From Gammaproteobacteria bacterium (GTDB lineage: Bacteria > Pseudomonadota > Gammaproteobacteria > Steroidobacterales > Foliamicaceae), in the NCBI GenBank assembly GCA_009845905.1, contig VXYS01000004.1, positions 215,285 through 279,284 of the forward strand: DNA of 64,000 nucleotides. Reading direction: 5' to 3'. Positions within the stretch are counted from its first letter, which is position 1; the number at the start of each line of letters is the position of its first letter. Under the pieces are notes generated by a model. It was not told the origin of the DNA, ran no database searches, and worked only from the letters and a program-made list of their open reading frames with translations. The position numbers and the translations under genes are program-made. Below are positions 17,490 to 27,228 of the stretch, piece after piece.

Positions 17490-18782
17490 CTAGTGGCGGT
17501 GCCCGCCGCCGGGGCCGTCCTCCTGTGGCTCGAGCTTCGCCAGGCCCTCGCGCAGGTTCGCCTCGGAATCGAGCATGAACTGCCCGCTCACGACGACCCT
17601 CTCGCCTGCGCCCAGTCCCGCGAGGATCTCGGTCCGGCCGCCTCCCGCAGCGCCGGTTTCCACGGTCCGGCCGGCGAAACGGCCGCCGCCCAGCGCGACA
17701 ATCACGTGTTCTCCCCGGCTGTCCCTGAGCAGAGCCTCGGTCGGCACGGAGAGGCGCGCTTCCCCGGCGCCCAGGCTGAATTGAATGTCCGCGTAGGCTC
17801 CGGGGCGCAGCGCTCCGGAAACATTGTCCACCTCGATGCGAACGTCGGCGGTTCGCGTCTTCGGGTCGATCGTGGGATAGATGTAGTCCACGCTGCCCTG
17901 CTCCGCCGCTTCCGGCGCGCTGGGAAAATCAAGCGAGACGGTCTGGCCGGCCGTTACCAGTGCCAGGTCGGCTTCCGGAATGGAGGCGATGACCCAGACT
18001 CTGGCGTACGACTGCAGCCGCATGATCGGAGTCCCCGGCTTTACGTAGTCGCCTTCCCGCACCGCAAGCCCTGCCACCGTACCGGCGGCTTCGGCGTATA
18101 CGGGCAGGCGCTCGATCACCTTGCGGTTCTCGACCAGTTGATCGATTGCCGCGGCCTGCATGCCGTCGGAAATCAGCCGCTGGCGGCCGGAGTCGATGCG
18201 CGTTCCGCGGCCTGCTTCAAGCGCCGCGAGAAAGTCCTTCTGCGCGGCGATCAGGGCGGGACTGTAAACGCGGTACAGGAGCGCGCCGCGCGCGACCTCG
18301 TCACCCTCGGCGCGCACCGCGAGGTCTTCGATCCAGCCTTCCAGCCGGGCGACCGAAACCGACTCCAGCCGTTCGTTGCTCACCACATTGCCGAAGGCCC
18401 GCACCGACTGATCGAAGTACGCGGTCTCCACCGGGGCCGTGCGCACGCCCATGGTCTGGATCATCTCCGGGGACACCTGCACCATCGCTTCGGGAGCCGA
18501 TCCGGATAGCGGCCGGATCGAGACCGCAACCACGTCCATGCCGCAGATAGGACAGACGTGATCTGGATCGGTGGAAACGACATGCGGATGCATTGGGCAG
18601 GCGAACAGCTGCTCCGTTTCGGCCGGCGGCGGAAACACAAACTGCTCCGTTTCGGCCGGCGTTGGAGACACAAGCTGCCCGGTTTCCGCGCCGGGACCGT
18701 TTCCGCCACAGCCGGCGACCGCGATCAGCATCGACAGCAAGCCGGCGAGAGACCAATTTCGGAAATGTGCGTAATTCTTCAT
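17490..18782 (-). CDS. cusB: Copper/silver efflux periplasmic adaptor, CusB-like, with N-terminal metal-binding motif
   Basis: This membrane-fusion adaptor has 430 residues. It begins with a lipoprotein signal (LLSMLIAVAGC), then an 11-residue repeat ETxQxVxPxPA in about two and a half copies. A heavy-metal-binding domain follows (FACPMHPHV ... HVCPICGMDVV), then the hairpin and lipoyl-like halves (GWIEDLAVRAEGDEVARGAL, GTVAGLAVREGDYVKPGTPI) and a beta-barrel. It links CusA to the outer-membrane channel. Its ATG shares ATGA with the stop of the CusC-like gene. The repeat is a proline-rich spacer that probably lets the metal-binding motif reach away from the membrane anchor; that role is inference. 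Confidence 0.93.
   Translation of the reverse strand: MKNYAHFRNWSLAGLLSMLIAVAGCGGNGPGAETGQLVSPTPAETEQFVFPPPAETEQLFACPMHPHVVSTDPDHVCPICGMDVVAVSIRPLSGSAPEAMVQVSPEMIQTMGVRTAPVETAYFDQSVRAFGNVVSNERLESVSVARLEGWIEDLAVRAEGDEVARGALLYRVYSPALIAAQKDFLAALEAGRGTRIDSGRQRLISDGMQAAAIDQLVENRKVIERLPVYAEAAGTVAGLAVREGDYVKPGTPIMRLQSYARVWVIASIPEADLALVTAGQTVSLDFPSAPEAAEQGSVDYIYPTIDPKTRTADVRIEVDNVSGALRPGAYADIQFSLGAGEARLSVPTEALLRDSRGEHVIVALGGGRFAGRTVETGAAGGGRTEILAGLGAGERVVVSGQFMLDSEANLREGLAKLEPQEDGPGGGHRH
18609..18695 (-). repeat. 33-bp tandem repeat inside the cusB-like gene
   Basis: CTGCTCCGTTTCGGCCGGCG recurs at 18609 and 18642, and a diverged third unit starts at 18675, so the period is 33 bases. In the protein it encodes the 11-residue units ETxQxVxPxPA between the lipobox Cys and the CPMHP metal motif. 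The nearly identical first two units suggest recent expansion. Confidence 0.85.
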
Positions 18783-20011
18783 GATGTCACCAACAAGGAA
18801 TTGAGTCGGGCCACGGCGCTGTCCCGCCGTTCCCGCTCGCGGGCAATCCGGGCCAGCAGGATCAGTTCGGCCAGCTCGCCCTCGATGATCGGCGAATAGT
18901 CCCCTATTCCCGATTCGTACTTCGTGCGCTGCGCGGCCACCTGTTCGCGAATGGCCGAGATCTTCGCGTTCAGCGCATCCGTTGCGGCCTCGGCAGCCCG
19001 GCGTGCCGCATCCAGGGCCGAATACCGCGCCGCTGCGCCCCTCGCGGCGGCCGTTCGGCGGCTTACGGCGCTTTCCCGCTGCGCCCTGGCGCCGCGCAGG
19101 GCCGGCGCCTGCGAACGGTTGCCCCAAAGCGGAACGCTGAAGGTCACGGCCGCCGACACCCAGTCATCGCCGGGGAAGCGCACGTCCGTCCCGCCGGCAT
19201 CGCGTTGCTGCCAGGTCACGGACAGCCCCCACTCGGGCTTCCAGGCGGCCTGTGCCTTCTCCACGCCGGCCTCGGCCACGGCCACCTCCGCGGCCGCCAC
19301 CCGCACGGGGTGCAAGGCCTCCGGATCCCCCGACCAGGCCATGGGTTCAATCGGCGGCAGGGAGACTGCGGCGGCCCCGCCTACCAGGTCCGCAAGACGC
19401 GCGTCAACATCGGCTTCCTCCGCCTGAAGGTCGGCCAGCGCACGAGCGATTTCCGCCCGCTGCAGGTCGATCTCCGCCAGCCGGAACAGCACAGGGCGGC
19501 CCGCCGCGTTCTCGCCTTCCACGATCTGCTCCAGTTCGGTGTACAGCGAATCCTGGCGTTGCAGCAGCGCAAGCTCTTCCGCGATGCGTCGTCCGCCGAA
19601 CAGGGCAACGAGCAACTCCGAGCGCATGCGCGCGAACTGCATGGCCTCCAGGGCTTCGTATCGGGCGGCGCTTCGCCTCGCCTGCGCCGAGCGGGCGGCC
19701 CGCGCGTCGCGATTCGGAATCTGCTGGCTTACGCCCAGCGCCTTGTTGGTGGGCAGGTAGGTGCGAAACGAGGGATCGGCCAGCGGAAAGTTGTTGATTC
19801 CCACCGACACCACGGGATCGGGCCAGGCCGTCGCGGCAACCGCGTCCGCACGCCAGGCCTCGGACTCCAGGCGCAGGGCCTCCAGTGCCGGGTGCTCTCT
19901 CAGGCGCGCTTCAAGCTCGGGAAAACCCTGCGCGAACACGGCCGGGGCGCCCAGCGCGATGCCGAGCGTAAACGCAAGCAACGAAAACAGGTTTTGACTT
20001 TTTTCAGCCAT
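18779..20011 (-). CDS. cusC: Outer-membrane efflux channel, CusC/TolC family
   Basis: This 410-residue outer-membrane factor would provide the exit duct of the metal pump. It has a signal peptide (LAFTLGIALGAPAVFA|Q) and the heptad-rich helices of TolC-like proteins in two repeats: REHPALEALRLESEAWRADA and later HPVRVAAAEVAVAEAGVEKA, each followed by a PDP/PEW-type strand start (AWPDPVVSVGINNF, AWKPEWGLSVTW). It lacks the lipobox of E. coli CusC. It overlaps the adaptor gene by four bases. The next gene upstream, a small Cys/His protein, is 79 bases away and likely opens the operon. Confidence 0.9.
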   Translation of the reverse strand: MAEKSQNLFSLLAFTLGIALGAPAVFAQGFPELEARLREHPALEALRLESEAWRADAVAATAWPDPVVSVGINNFPLADPSFRTYLPTNKALGVSQQIPNRDARAARSAQARRSAARYEALEAMQFARMRSELLVALFGGRRIAEELALLQRQDSLYTELEQIVEGENAAGRPVLFRLAEIDLQRAEIARALADLQAEEADVDARLADLVGGAAAVSLPPIEPMAWSGDPEALHPVRVAAAEVAVAEAGVEKAQAAWKPEWGLSVTWQQRDAGGTDVRFPGDDWVSAAVTFSVPLWGNRSQAPALRGARAQRESAVSRRTAAARGAAARYSALDAARRAAEAATDALNAKISAIREQVAAQRTKYESGIGDYSPIIEGELAELILLARIARERERRDSAVARLNSLLVTS

Positions 20012-20090
20012 CTTGATCTCCCCTTCAGGGAAATGAGCGGGTACGGAAGCGCACCGGGCGCCGGCCCGGTGCGAGCATTGCGCTCGACGG

Positions 20091-20492
20091 CTAGGTCAGA
20101 AGTCGCTGTTTGAGCAGGACGGGCGTTAACGCGGCCCGTGGGGTCGCCCGAGGCGGTCCGATATTCCGAACCGTTTGCGGGCGGACGAAAACGGGCGGGT
20201 GGCCCGCAATCGCAGGCGCCGGATTGAACTCCGGCGGATGATTGTTTGCAATGGCCTTGGCGGCCGAAATTGCGGGGGCCGGCTCGTAGTCGCCGCAATC
20301 GGCGCACTCCGGGGATTCCCCGTGCTGCATATCGCCATGCCGGATCCCGGAGGATTCGGAACAGGAAGGGTCGTCGGCGATCGTCTGACGCGCATGCCCG
20401 AGCAAGTCATCCAGACAATGACAGGCCAGGGCCGGCTGTACAACCAGCAGGGCGCCGGCCAGGGAAAGCAATATGCGTCGGTGGTTCTTCAT
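20091..20492 (-). CDS. Small exported Cys/His-containing protein at the head of the metal-efflux operon
   Basis: This 133-residue protein has a signal peptide (RILLSLAGALLVVQPALA|C). Mature positions hold CHCLDDLLGHA, then DPSC, HGDMQHGE and CADCGDY, a set of Cys, His and Met residues suited to binding copper. After residue 80 it is Pro/Ala-rich. Proteins of similar shape (DUF2946-like) often precede cus/czc operons; I recognise the pattern rather than a named family. Being first in a likely four-gene unit with CusC, CusB and CusA suggests a periplasmic metal chaperone or sensor, which is inference. Confidence 0.7.
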   Translation of the reverse strand: MKNHRRILLSLAGALLVVQPALACHCLDDLLGHARQTIADDPSCSESSGIRHGDMQHGESPECADCGDYEPAPAISAAKAIANNHPPEFNPAPAIAGHPPVFVRPQTVRNIGPPRATPRAALTPVLLKQRLLT

Positions 20493-20555
20493 CCTTGCGC
20501 CGATTATACGATTGCGCGGGGAAACCCTTGAGGTGCAACGCCTTCCTGGCGCGAA

Positions 20556-21809
20556 TCAGTGTCCCCGGGACTCGGCCCTGCCGCGCCCCAGCAGCAAGAG
20601 CAGCGCCGGTCCGAGCACAAGCAGCGCCATCGCCGGCAACAGCACCAGAATATACGATCCCTGACGGTCGAAGGTGAGCCCGAATATCACGGGGCTGGTC
20701 GCGGTTATGAATGCCTGACAGATCATGATCAGCGCGTACACGCGTCCGTAGGATGCAAGGTCGAATTCGCGCGCAATCATGTACGGCAAGGCTGCGAATT
20801 TCGCGCCCGCGGACAAGCCCACGCAAGCCGCAGCGCACACCACCGTCCACACGGGAAGTTCCGGCAGGGCCAGCAATCCGCAGGCAGCCGCCCCTACGGC
20901 CAGCGCCACAAAAGCCAGGCCCGGCGCCCACACGTAATCGATCAGATATCCGCCGCCCACTCTACCCACCATGATGAACAGACCGATCAGGCCGAACAGC
21001 GCCGCTGCCTGCGGCCTCGCATAACCGGCGTCCTCGAGGATGGGGGCAAAACTGGAAATCATTCCCGAGAGACCGAATGTCGCGCTGCAGAATGCGATTG
21101 CCATGATCCAGAACGTACGGGACTGGACCGCGAGCCGGAATCCGGTGCTGGGCTTGGGCCGACCAGGCTCCGCAGGCGCCCGGTTTTCATCGGACGGGCG
21201 TTCAGCCGGCTCGCGCGGCGCATCCTTCAAACCCAGGATCAGGATCGGAACCCCCACCACGAGAATGAGCGCCGAAACTCCGAAAAAGCCGGCGCGCCAG
21301 TTGAAGTACTCCATGAGCGTGGCGACATAGGGCGGCAGGAACAGTGCCGCCAGTCCGCTTCCCGAAAGCAATATGCCGAAGGCCATGCCCCTCTTGCGTT
21401 CGAACCATCCGGCCACGTACCGCGTCAGCGCGATCGAGGACGCGCCCATGCCGAGGACGGTTGCGATCGACCAGGAGGCGTAGAAGCGCGGCAGCCAGTC
21501 GCTGCTCGTGCCGATGAGCGCCATGCCCAGGCCGTAGCCCACCGTGCCCCAGATCACCAGGGGGCGGGCGCCATAGCGATCGCAAAGCCAACCGACGAGC
21601 GGCGCCAGGCTCGCGGCGGTCATCGTGGCAACCGTAAAGCTCAGGGCCACCTCGGCGCGCGACCAGCCGAAGGCTTCCCCCAGGGGGATGGTAAGAACCC
21701 CCACCAGGTAAACCGGGACGGTGCCGAAACTGAACACCTTGCCGACCAGGGCCGCACCCAGCGGCCGCCATCCGCGGCGAAACTCGCTCCAGGGACTGTC
21801 AGGGCTCAT
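20556..21809 (-). CDS. MFS transporter, OFA/monocarboxylate-like (tandem paralogue 1)
   Basis: This inner-membrane MFS carrier has 417 residues. Segments include VGKVFSFGTVPVYLVGVLTI and GEAFGWSRAEVALSFTVATM. The loop signature GWLCDRYGARP and helix 4-5 ALTRYVAGWFERKRGMAFGI are typical of oxalate/formate antiporter and monocarboxylate carriers. It is 51 bases downstream of a close paralogue, in the same direction. Residues 197-215 form a Pro/Glu-rich cytosolic loop that differs between the two copies. The substrate is unknown; an organic anion is a guess from the subfamily. Confidence 0.85.
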   Translation of the reverse strand: MSPDSPWSEFRRGWRPLGAALVGKVFSFGTVPVYLVGVLTIPLGEAFGWSRAEVALSFTVATMTAASLAPLVGWLCDRYGARPLVIWGTVGYGLGMALIGTSSDWLPRFYASWSIATVLGMGASSIALTRYVAGWFERKRGMAFGILLSGSGLAALFLPPYVATLMEYFNWRAGFFGVSALILVVGVPILILGLKDAPREPAERPSDENRAPAEPGRPKPSTGFRLAVQSRTFWIMAIAFCSATFGLSGMISSFAPILEDAGYARPQAAALFGLIGLFIMVGRVGGGYLIDYVWAPGLAFVALAVGAAACGLLALPELPVWTVVCAAACVGLSAGAKFAALPYMIAREFDLASYGRVYALIMICQAFITATSPVIFGLTFDRQGSYILVLLPAMALLVLGPALLLLLGRGRAESRGH

Positions 21810-21860
21810 CGGGGCGACATACGTTGTCGGGAGCCTCGCCGTGCAGGGTCCTGGCTTGCG

Positions 21861-23117
21861 TCAGTGCCCCGCGACGGCACCGCGGCCTTTCTTCAGGAAA
21901 AGGAGCAATGCCGGGCCGAGCACCAGCAGAATCATGGACAGCAGCAACAGCGAGCGGTAGCTGCCGGTCTGATCGAAGGCGTAACCGAAGATCGGGGGAC
22001 TGATGGCGGTGATGACCGCCACGCCTACGACCAGCAGTGAATATACCCGGCCATAGGACTCAAGACCGAACTCCCGGGCAGCCAGATAGGAAAGCGCGTC
22101 CCACTCGGCGCCGGCCGCCAGGCCCAGGCAGAAGGCGGCGACAACCACAAGCCACACCGGAAGCGCCGGCAGAATCAGCAGTCCGCAGGTGATGGCGCCG
22201 CAGGCCAGCGCCACGAAGGTCAGCCCGGGGGCCCACATCCTGTCCAGCAGATAGCCCACGCCCAGCCTTCCCACCATCACGAACAGACCGATCAGGCCGG
22301 TCAGCGCGCCGGCCTGTGCGGCCCCGTAGCCGACGTCCCGGAGGATCGGATTGAAGCTGGAAATCAGTCCGGCAATGCCGAAAGTGGCGGCGCAGAATGC
22401 GATCGACATCAGCCAGAAGGCCCGGCTCTCGAAGGCCAGGCGAAAGCCGCTGGGGCGCTGGGCGGGCGGTCCTCCCTCGGAGGCGTCGTCAGCTCCGGCC
22501 TTGTTGGCGGGCGCCGGCTTTTTCGGAGCGTCCTTCATTCCCGCCACCACCACCGGAACGCCGATCAGCAGGATCGCCGCGGACAATCCCAGGTAGCCTG
22601 CCCGCCAGTCGAAGTTCTCGATAAGGGAGGCCACGAACGGGGGCGCCGCGAAAGCGGTCAGGCCGCTGCCCATCAGCATGATTCCGAGAGCCAGGCCGCG
22701 CTTGTGCTCGAACCAGCCCGCCACGAACCGGGTCAGCGCGATCGCCGAGGCGCCTACGCCGAGCATCGTCGCCAGCGACCACGAGGCGTAGTAGCGCAAC
22801 AGCCAGTCGCTGCTGGTCGCGATGATCGCCATGCCTAGGCCGTAGCCCACCGTGCCCGCAATCACGAGCGGACGCGAACCGAAGCGGTCGCAAAGCCAGC
22901 CGACAAGCGGCGACAGGCTGGCCGAGGTGAAGGTGGCGACCGTGAAACTGAACGTCACTTCGGCCCGCGACCAGCCGAAGGCCTCGCCCAGCGGAACCGT
23001 GAAGACGCCCACCACGTAGATCGGAATGGTGCCGAAGCTGAAGGCCTTGCCGATGACGGCGGACGCGAGCGGCTTCCATCCGACGCGGAACTCATTCCAG
23101 GGACTGACCGAGTTCAT
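21861..23117 (-). CDS. MFS transporter, OFA/monocarboxylate-like (tandem paralogue 2)
   Basis: This 418-residue carrier mirrors the gene at 20556: WNEFRVGWKPLASAVIGKAF against WSEFRRGWRPLGAALVGKVF, the same GEAFGWSRAEV, GWLCDRFGSRP and RFVAGWFEHKRG blocks, and a variable central loop (KKPAPANKAGADDASEGG). This is a local tandem duplication with substantial divergence. The ATG at 23117 fits the paralogue's start; an in-frame start 36 bases upstream is less likely. It may be cotranscribed with the second copy. It is divergent from the GPH-type carrier at 23244. Confidence 0.85.
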   Translation of the reverse strand: MNSVSPWNEFRVGWKPLASAVIGKAFSFGTIPIYVVGVFTVPLGEAFGWSRAEVTFSFTVATFTSASLSPLVGWLCDRFGSRPLVIAGTVGYGLGMAIIATSSDWLLRYYASWSLATMLGVGASAIALTRFVAGWFEHKRGLALGIMLMGSGLTAFAAPPFVASLIENFDWRAGYLGLSAAILLIGVPVVVAGMKDAPKKPAPANKAGADDASEGGPPAQRPSGFRLAFESRAFWLMSIAFCAATFGIAGLISSFNPILRDVGYGAAQAGALTGLIGLFVMVGRLGVGYLLDRMWAPGLTFVALACGAITCGLLILPALPVWLVVVAAFCLGLAAGAEWDALSYLAAREFGLESYGRVYSLLVVGVAVITAISPPIFGYAFDQTGSYRSLLLLSMILLVLGPALLLFLKKGRGAVAGH

Positions 23118-23243
23118 TGGCGCAACATACGCCCATATCCCCGGCGAAATCAAGCTTGCAGGGTTCCGTTGCTTTGTAGGGGGACTTTCCTGCCCCGTAG
23201 AATACGGCCCCTATGCCCTGGCTTTCGCCAAACTAGCCGCGTC

Positions 23244-24617
23244 TTGAATCCGCCCTCCGCCACTCCGCCACCTGTCCCCTTCGCCCAGCGGCTGACCTGG
23301 GGCGCGGGTTCGCTGGCCACCATCAGCTACCTGAACGTTTTCACGGCGCTGGCGCTCTATTACCTGACGCTGGTGCTGAAGATGGACCCGGCGCTGGCGG
23401 GTCTGCTGATTACGCTTGCGCGGCTGATCGACGCGTTCAGCGACCCGTTGATGGGCTGGGTCACCGACCATACGCACACGCCCATGGGCCGGCGGCGGCC
23501 CTACCTTCTGCTGGGCGCCGTGATCTGCGGCGCCTCGCTGCCGGCGGTGTTTTCGATGCACACCCTGTTCGGGGGCCTGCCGCCCGCCTGGGGCGCCGTG
23601 ATGATCGTGCTGGTCTTCTATTCGCTGGGCTTCACGATCTTCAATGTGCCCTACCTGACGATTCCGGTGGAGATGACCCGGAATCGAATCCAGCGCCTCA
23701 GCCTCATGAGTTACCGCTCGGCCTTCATGATGGTCGGGGCGATGCTGGGGGCCGCCGGCGCCCCGGCGCTGGTAGAGGTGCTGGGCGGGGACACCGATGC
23801 CGACGCCTATCAGACCATGGGGCTGATGTTCGGGGCCCTGGTCATCGTTTTCATGCTGATTCCCTTCTTCGGCACCCGGGGCGCGTATGCGGCGCCGCTT
23901 GAGGCTCAACCCAGCCTTTCCCTGTGGCAGCAGGTGCGCACCGTTGCCGCAAACCGCCCCTTCGTTCTGCTGATCGGCGCCAAGTGCACGCAGTTCATCG
24001 CGCTGGCCGTGACCGGCGGCACCTCCGTGTTCATGTTCACGGTGGTTCTCAAACAACCCTTCACGCTGCTGCCCTGGCTCGCGCTCGCCAGCACCTTCAC
24101 GATCCTGGCCGGCATTCCCTTCTGGAAATGGTGCGGACAGCTCATGACCAAGCGGCGCGGCGTCCTGATCGGCGCCGCCGGCGAAGCCCTGGCCAGTCTG
24201 ACCTGGCTGCTCGCGAGCCCGGACTGGACCCGCGAAACGCTGATCGTGTTCCTGGTGGCCCGGGGCATCGTCGGCGGTTTCTTCGGGTCGGCGATCCTCC
24301 TGTATTCGCAGGCCATGTGGCTCGATACCATCGACTATGACCAGGAGCGCACCGGTCTGCGGCGGGAAGGCCTGTATACCTCGGTCTATGTGTTCGTCGA
24401 GCGGCTGGGCTATTCGGCCGGCCCGTTGCTGGTGGGCCTGTTCCTCGGCGCCTCCGGATTCGACGCCAACCTGGCTCCCGAAAATCAGCCCGCCAGCGCC
24501 GTCACGGCCGTGCTGATTTGCATGGTGGCCATACCCACCATCGCCCAACTCGGCATGCTGTTCTTTGTCTGGCGATACCGCCTTCCAGAAATCATTGACG
24601 GAAAAACGAAAATCTAA
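23244..24617 (+). CDS. MFS transporter, GPH (glycoside-pentoside-hexuronide) family
   Basis: This sodium/proton symporter-like protein has about 457 residues. It shows the family signature [20 protein letters not shown] followed by [10 protein letters not shown], and the helix-4 segment [13 protein letters not shown]. The second half has [20 protein letters not shown] close relative is at 43011. The start is uncertain: TTG at 23244 (giving NPPSATPPP then the first helix) is chosen because the frame before it is unlike the family, but TTG at 23169 is also open. No enzyme gene for a sugar lies nearby, so a non-sugar substrate is possible. Confidence 0.85.
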   Translation: MNPPSATPPPVPFAQRLTWGAGSLATISYLNVFTALALYYLTLVLKMDPALAGLLITLARLIDAFSDPLMGWVTDHTHTPMGRRRPYLLLGAVICGASLPAVFSMHTLFGGLPPAWGAVMIVLVFYSLGFTIFNVPYLTIPVEMTRNRIQRLSLMSYRSAFMMVGAMLGAAGAPALVEVLGGDTDADAYQTMGLMFGALVIVFMLIPFFGTRGAYAAPLEAQPSLSLWQQVRTVAANRPFVLLIGAKCTQFIALAVTGGTSVFMFTVVLKQPFTLLPWLALASTFTILAGIPFWKWCGQLMTKRRGVLIGAAGEALASLTWLLASPDWTRETLIVFLVARGIVGGFFGSAILLYSQAMWLDTIDYDQERTGLRREGLYTSVYVFVERLGYSAGPLLVGLFLGASGFDANLAPENQPASAVTAVLICMVAIPTIAQLGMLFFVWRYRLPEIIDGKTKI

Positions 24618-24618
24618 G

Positions 24619-27219
24619 ATGAGTACCAAGTTCATGCGCCGTCTCAGGCTCGACGGCCGTTCGTACCGCTATTACGACATCACCGCGCTCGGTGCGGACG
24701 AAGTGGCGAAGCTCCCCTTCTGCCGCAAGATCTTGCTGGAGAACCTGCTTCGCAACGCGGACAAGGACGCTGCCGGCGCCGGCCTGCTCGCGGCCCTGAG
24801 AGGCGACGGCGAACTGGAGTTCAGTCCCGCCCGCGTCATCCTGCAGGACTTCACCGGCGTGCCGGCGGTTGTGGACCTGGCCGCCATGCGCGACGCCATG
24901 CAGTCCCTGGGAGGCGATCCGGAGGCGATCAACCCCCTGGCGCCTGCCGAACTGGTGGTGGACCACTCGGTCCAGGTGGATCACTATGCGAGCCCCGACG
25001 CACTGGCGCGCAACAACGAGCTGGAGTTCGAGCGCAATCGCGAACGCTATTCGTTCCTGCACTGGGGCCAGCAGGCATTCCGCGAATTGAAGGTCGTCCC
25101 GCCCAACACCGGCATCGTCCACCAGGTCAACCTGGAACGGCTGGCGCGGGTGGTATTCAGGGCCGAACAGGACGGCGAAACGCTGGTTTATCCGGACACG
25201 CTCGTGGGCACGGACTCGCACACGACCATGGTCAACGGACTCGGCGTACTGGGCTGGGGCGTTGGGGGAATCGAGGCCGAGGCGGCGCTGCTCGGCCAGC
25301 CCATCACCATGCTTCCGCCGCCGGTACTGGGCGTGCGCCTGCACGGCAGCCTGCGCCCCGCCGCCACGGCCACGGACCTGGTGCTGACGGTAACCGAGGC
25401 GCTTCGCGAGAAAGGTGTCGTGAGCTGGTTCGTGGAATTCTTCGGGGAAGGCCTGAATGGCCTTCCTTTGGCGGATCGGGCGACATTGGCCAATATGTCC
25501 CCGGAATTCGGAAGCACTTGTGCCATTTTTCCTGTTGATGGCGAGACAATACGCTATCTTGAATTGACCGGACGCGACCGGCAGCATGTGGCGCTGGTGG
25601 AAGCCTACGCCCGCGCGCAGGGCCTCTGGCGTGACGGCGACAGCCCCGATCCGGAGTTCGACGACACGCTGGATATCGACCTGGATTCCGTGGTTCCGTC
25701 CATTGCCGGCCCCCGGCGCCCGCAGGACAGGATTCCGATCACGCAGAGCAAGCCGGCATTCGCTTCGGCGCTGAAGGAGCGCGGCGGAACCGCCGTTCCA
25801 TTCTCGGGCGACAAGCCCGGAGACGGCGCGGTCCTGATCGCGGCCATAACCAGTTGCACAAACACCTCCAATCCCTCGGTCATGATGGCCGCCGGCATGC
25901 TGGCGAGGGCGGCCCGGAAGCGCGGCCTCAGGGCCCCGGACTGGGTCAAGACGAGCCTGGCCCCCGGCTCCAGGGTAGTGACCCGTTACCTGGAGTCCGC
26001 CGGACTTCTGGACGACCTGGCGGCGCTCGGATTCGAGATCGTCGGATACGGATGCACGACCTGCATCGGCAATTCGGGCCCCCTCCGCGAGGACATCGCC
26101 CGCCATGTCGAGGAATCCGGACTGGGCGGCTGCGGCGTTCTGTCCGGCAACCGCAACTTCGAGGGGCGCATTCATCCGCAGGTGTATTTCAACTACCTGG
26201 CGTCCCCTCCCCTGGTCGTGGCCTGGGCGCTGGCGGGGCGCATGGACGTGGACATCGAGCACGATCCTCTGGGCATCGACTCCGAGGGCAAGCCCGTCTA
26301 TTTGCGCGATATCTGGCCGGACGCCGCCGAAGTACAGGCGGAAGTGGCGCAGCACGTGCGCGCGGCGCAGTTCGAGGAGGGTTACGCCGGGGTGTTCGAC
26401 GGCGACGAACGCTGGAACGCGCTGGAAAGCACGGCCAGCAGCCGGTATCCCTGGGACGATGATTCGACCTATGTTCGCCGCCCGCCTTTCTTCGACGGCA
26501 TGTCGGCCGAGCCCGGAGAACCGCAGGCCGTGACCGCCGCCAGGGCCCTGGCGTTGCTCGGCGACTCGGTCACGACCGACCATATCTCGCCTGCCGGGGC
26601 GATCCCGGCGCGTTCTCCCGCCGGCCAGTGGCTGAGCGAACAGGGCGTGGCGCCGCGCGAATTCAACTCGTACGGCTCGCGGCGCGGCAACCACGAAGTC
26701 ATGCTGCGCGGCACCTTCGCGAACATCCGGCTGCGCAATCGCCTGGCGGGCGGCGTGGACGGCGGATGGACGCGGCTTCAGCCCGACGGCGAGGTGATGA
26801 GCATCTACGAGGCGGCCATGCGCTACCGCGAGGAGGAAACGCCGCTGGTGGTGCTGGCCGGCAAGGAATACGGTTCGGGCTCCTCGCGCGACTGGGCGGC
26901 CAAGGGCACGGCGCTGCTGGGCGTGCGCGCGGTGATCGCGACCAGCTTCGAGCGGATCCATCGCTCCAACCTGGTGGGCATGGGCGTGCATCCGCTCGAA
27001 TTTCCGGAGGGGACCGACGCCGCAAGCCTGAAACTGGACGGCAGCGAGACCTACGACATCTCCGCACCGAACGGAGCGGAGGTGACGGTGCGCGCCACCC
27101 GCACCGACGGCTCCACGGTCGAGTTCGCGGCGCGCTCGCGAATCGACACGCCGAAGGAGCACGAATATTTCCGGCATGGAGGCATCCTTCCATACGTGTT
27201 GCGCCGCCTGGCGGCCTGA
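24619..27219 (+). CDS. acnA: Aconitate hydratase A
   Basis: This 866-residue iron-sulfur enzyme isomerises citrate to isocitrate. The cluster cysteines are at 413 ([10 protein letters not shown]) and 479/482 ([11 protein letters not shown]), the same spacing as in E. coli Acn[21 protein letters not shown] and the C-terminal swivel-domain motif [12 protein letters not shown] are present. It starts at the ATG two bases after the MFS stop, where no strong ribosome binding site is seen. It may be expressed partly with that gene and partly with the ABC exporter that begins ten bases after its end. Confidence 0.95.
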   Translation: MSTKFMRRLRLDGRSYRYYDITALGADEVAKLPFCRKILLENLLRNADKDAAGAGLLAALRGDGELEFSPARVILQDFTGVPAVVDLAAMRDAMQSLGGDPEAINPLAPAELVVDHSVQVDHYASPDALARNNELEFERNRERYSFLHWGQQAFRELKVVPPNTGIVHQVNLERLARVVFRAEQDGETLVYPDTLVGTDSHTTMVNGLGVLGWGVGGIEAEAALLGQPITMLPPPVLGVRLHGSLRPAATATDLVLTVTEALREKGVVSWFVEFFGEGLNGLPLADRATLANMSPEFGSTCAIFPVDGETIRYLELTGRDRQHVALVEAYARAQGLWRDGDSPDPEFDDTLDIDLDSVVPSIAGPRRPQDRIPITQSKPAFASALKERGGTAVPFSGDKPGDGAVLIAAITSCTNTSNPSVMMAAGMLARAARKRGLRAPDWVKTSLAPGSRVVTRYLESAGLLDDLAALGFEIVGYGCTTCIGNSGPLREDIARHVEESGLGGCGVLSGNRNFEGRIHPQVYFNYLASPPLVVAWALAGRMDVDIEHDPLGIDSEGKPVYLRDIWPDAAEVQAEVAQHVRAAQFEEGYAGVFDGDERWNALESTASSRYPWDDDSTYVRRPPFFDGMSAEPGEPQAVTAARALALLGDSVTTDHISPAGAIPARSPAGQWLSEQGVAPREFNSYGSRRGNHEVMLRGTFANIRLRNRLAGGVDGGWTRLQPDGEVMSIYEAAMRYREEETPLVVLAGKEYGSGSSRDWAAKGTALLGVRAVIATSFERIHRSNLVGMGVHPLEFPEGTDAASLKLDGSETYDISAPNGAEVTVRATRTDGSTVEFAARSRIDTPKEHEYFRHGGILPYVLRRLAA

Positions 27220-27228
27220 ACCCCACGC

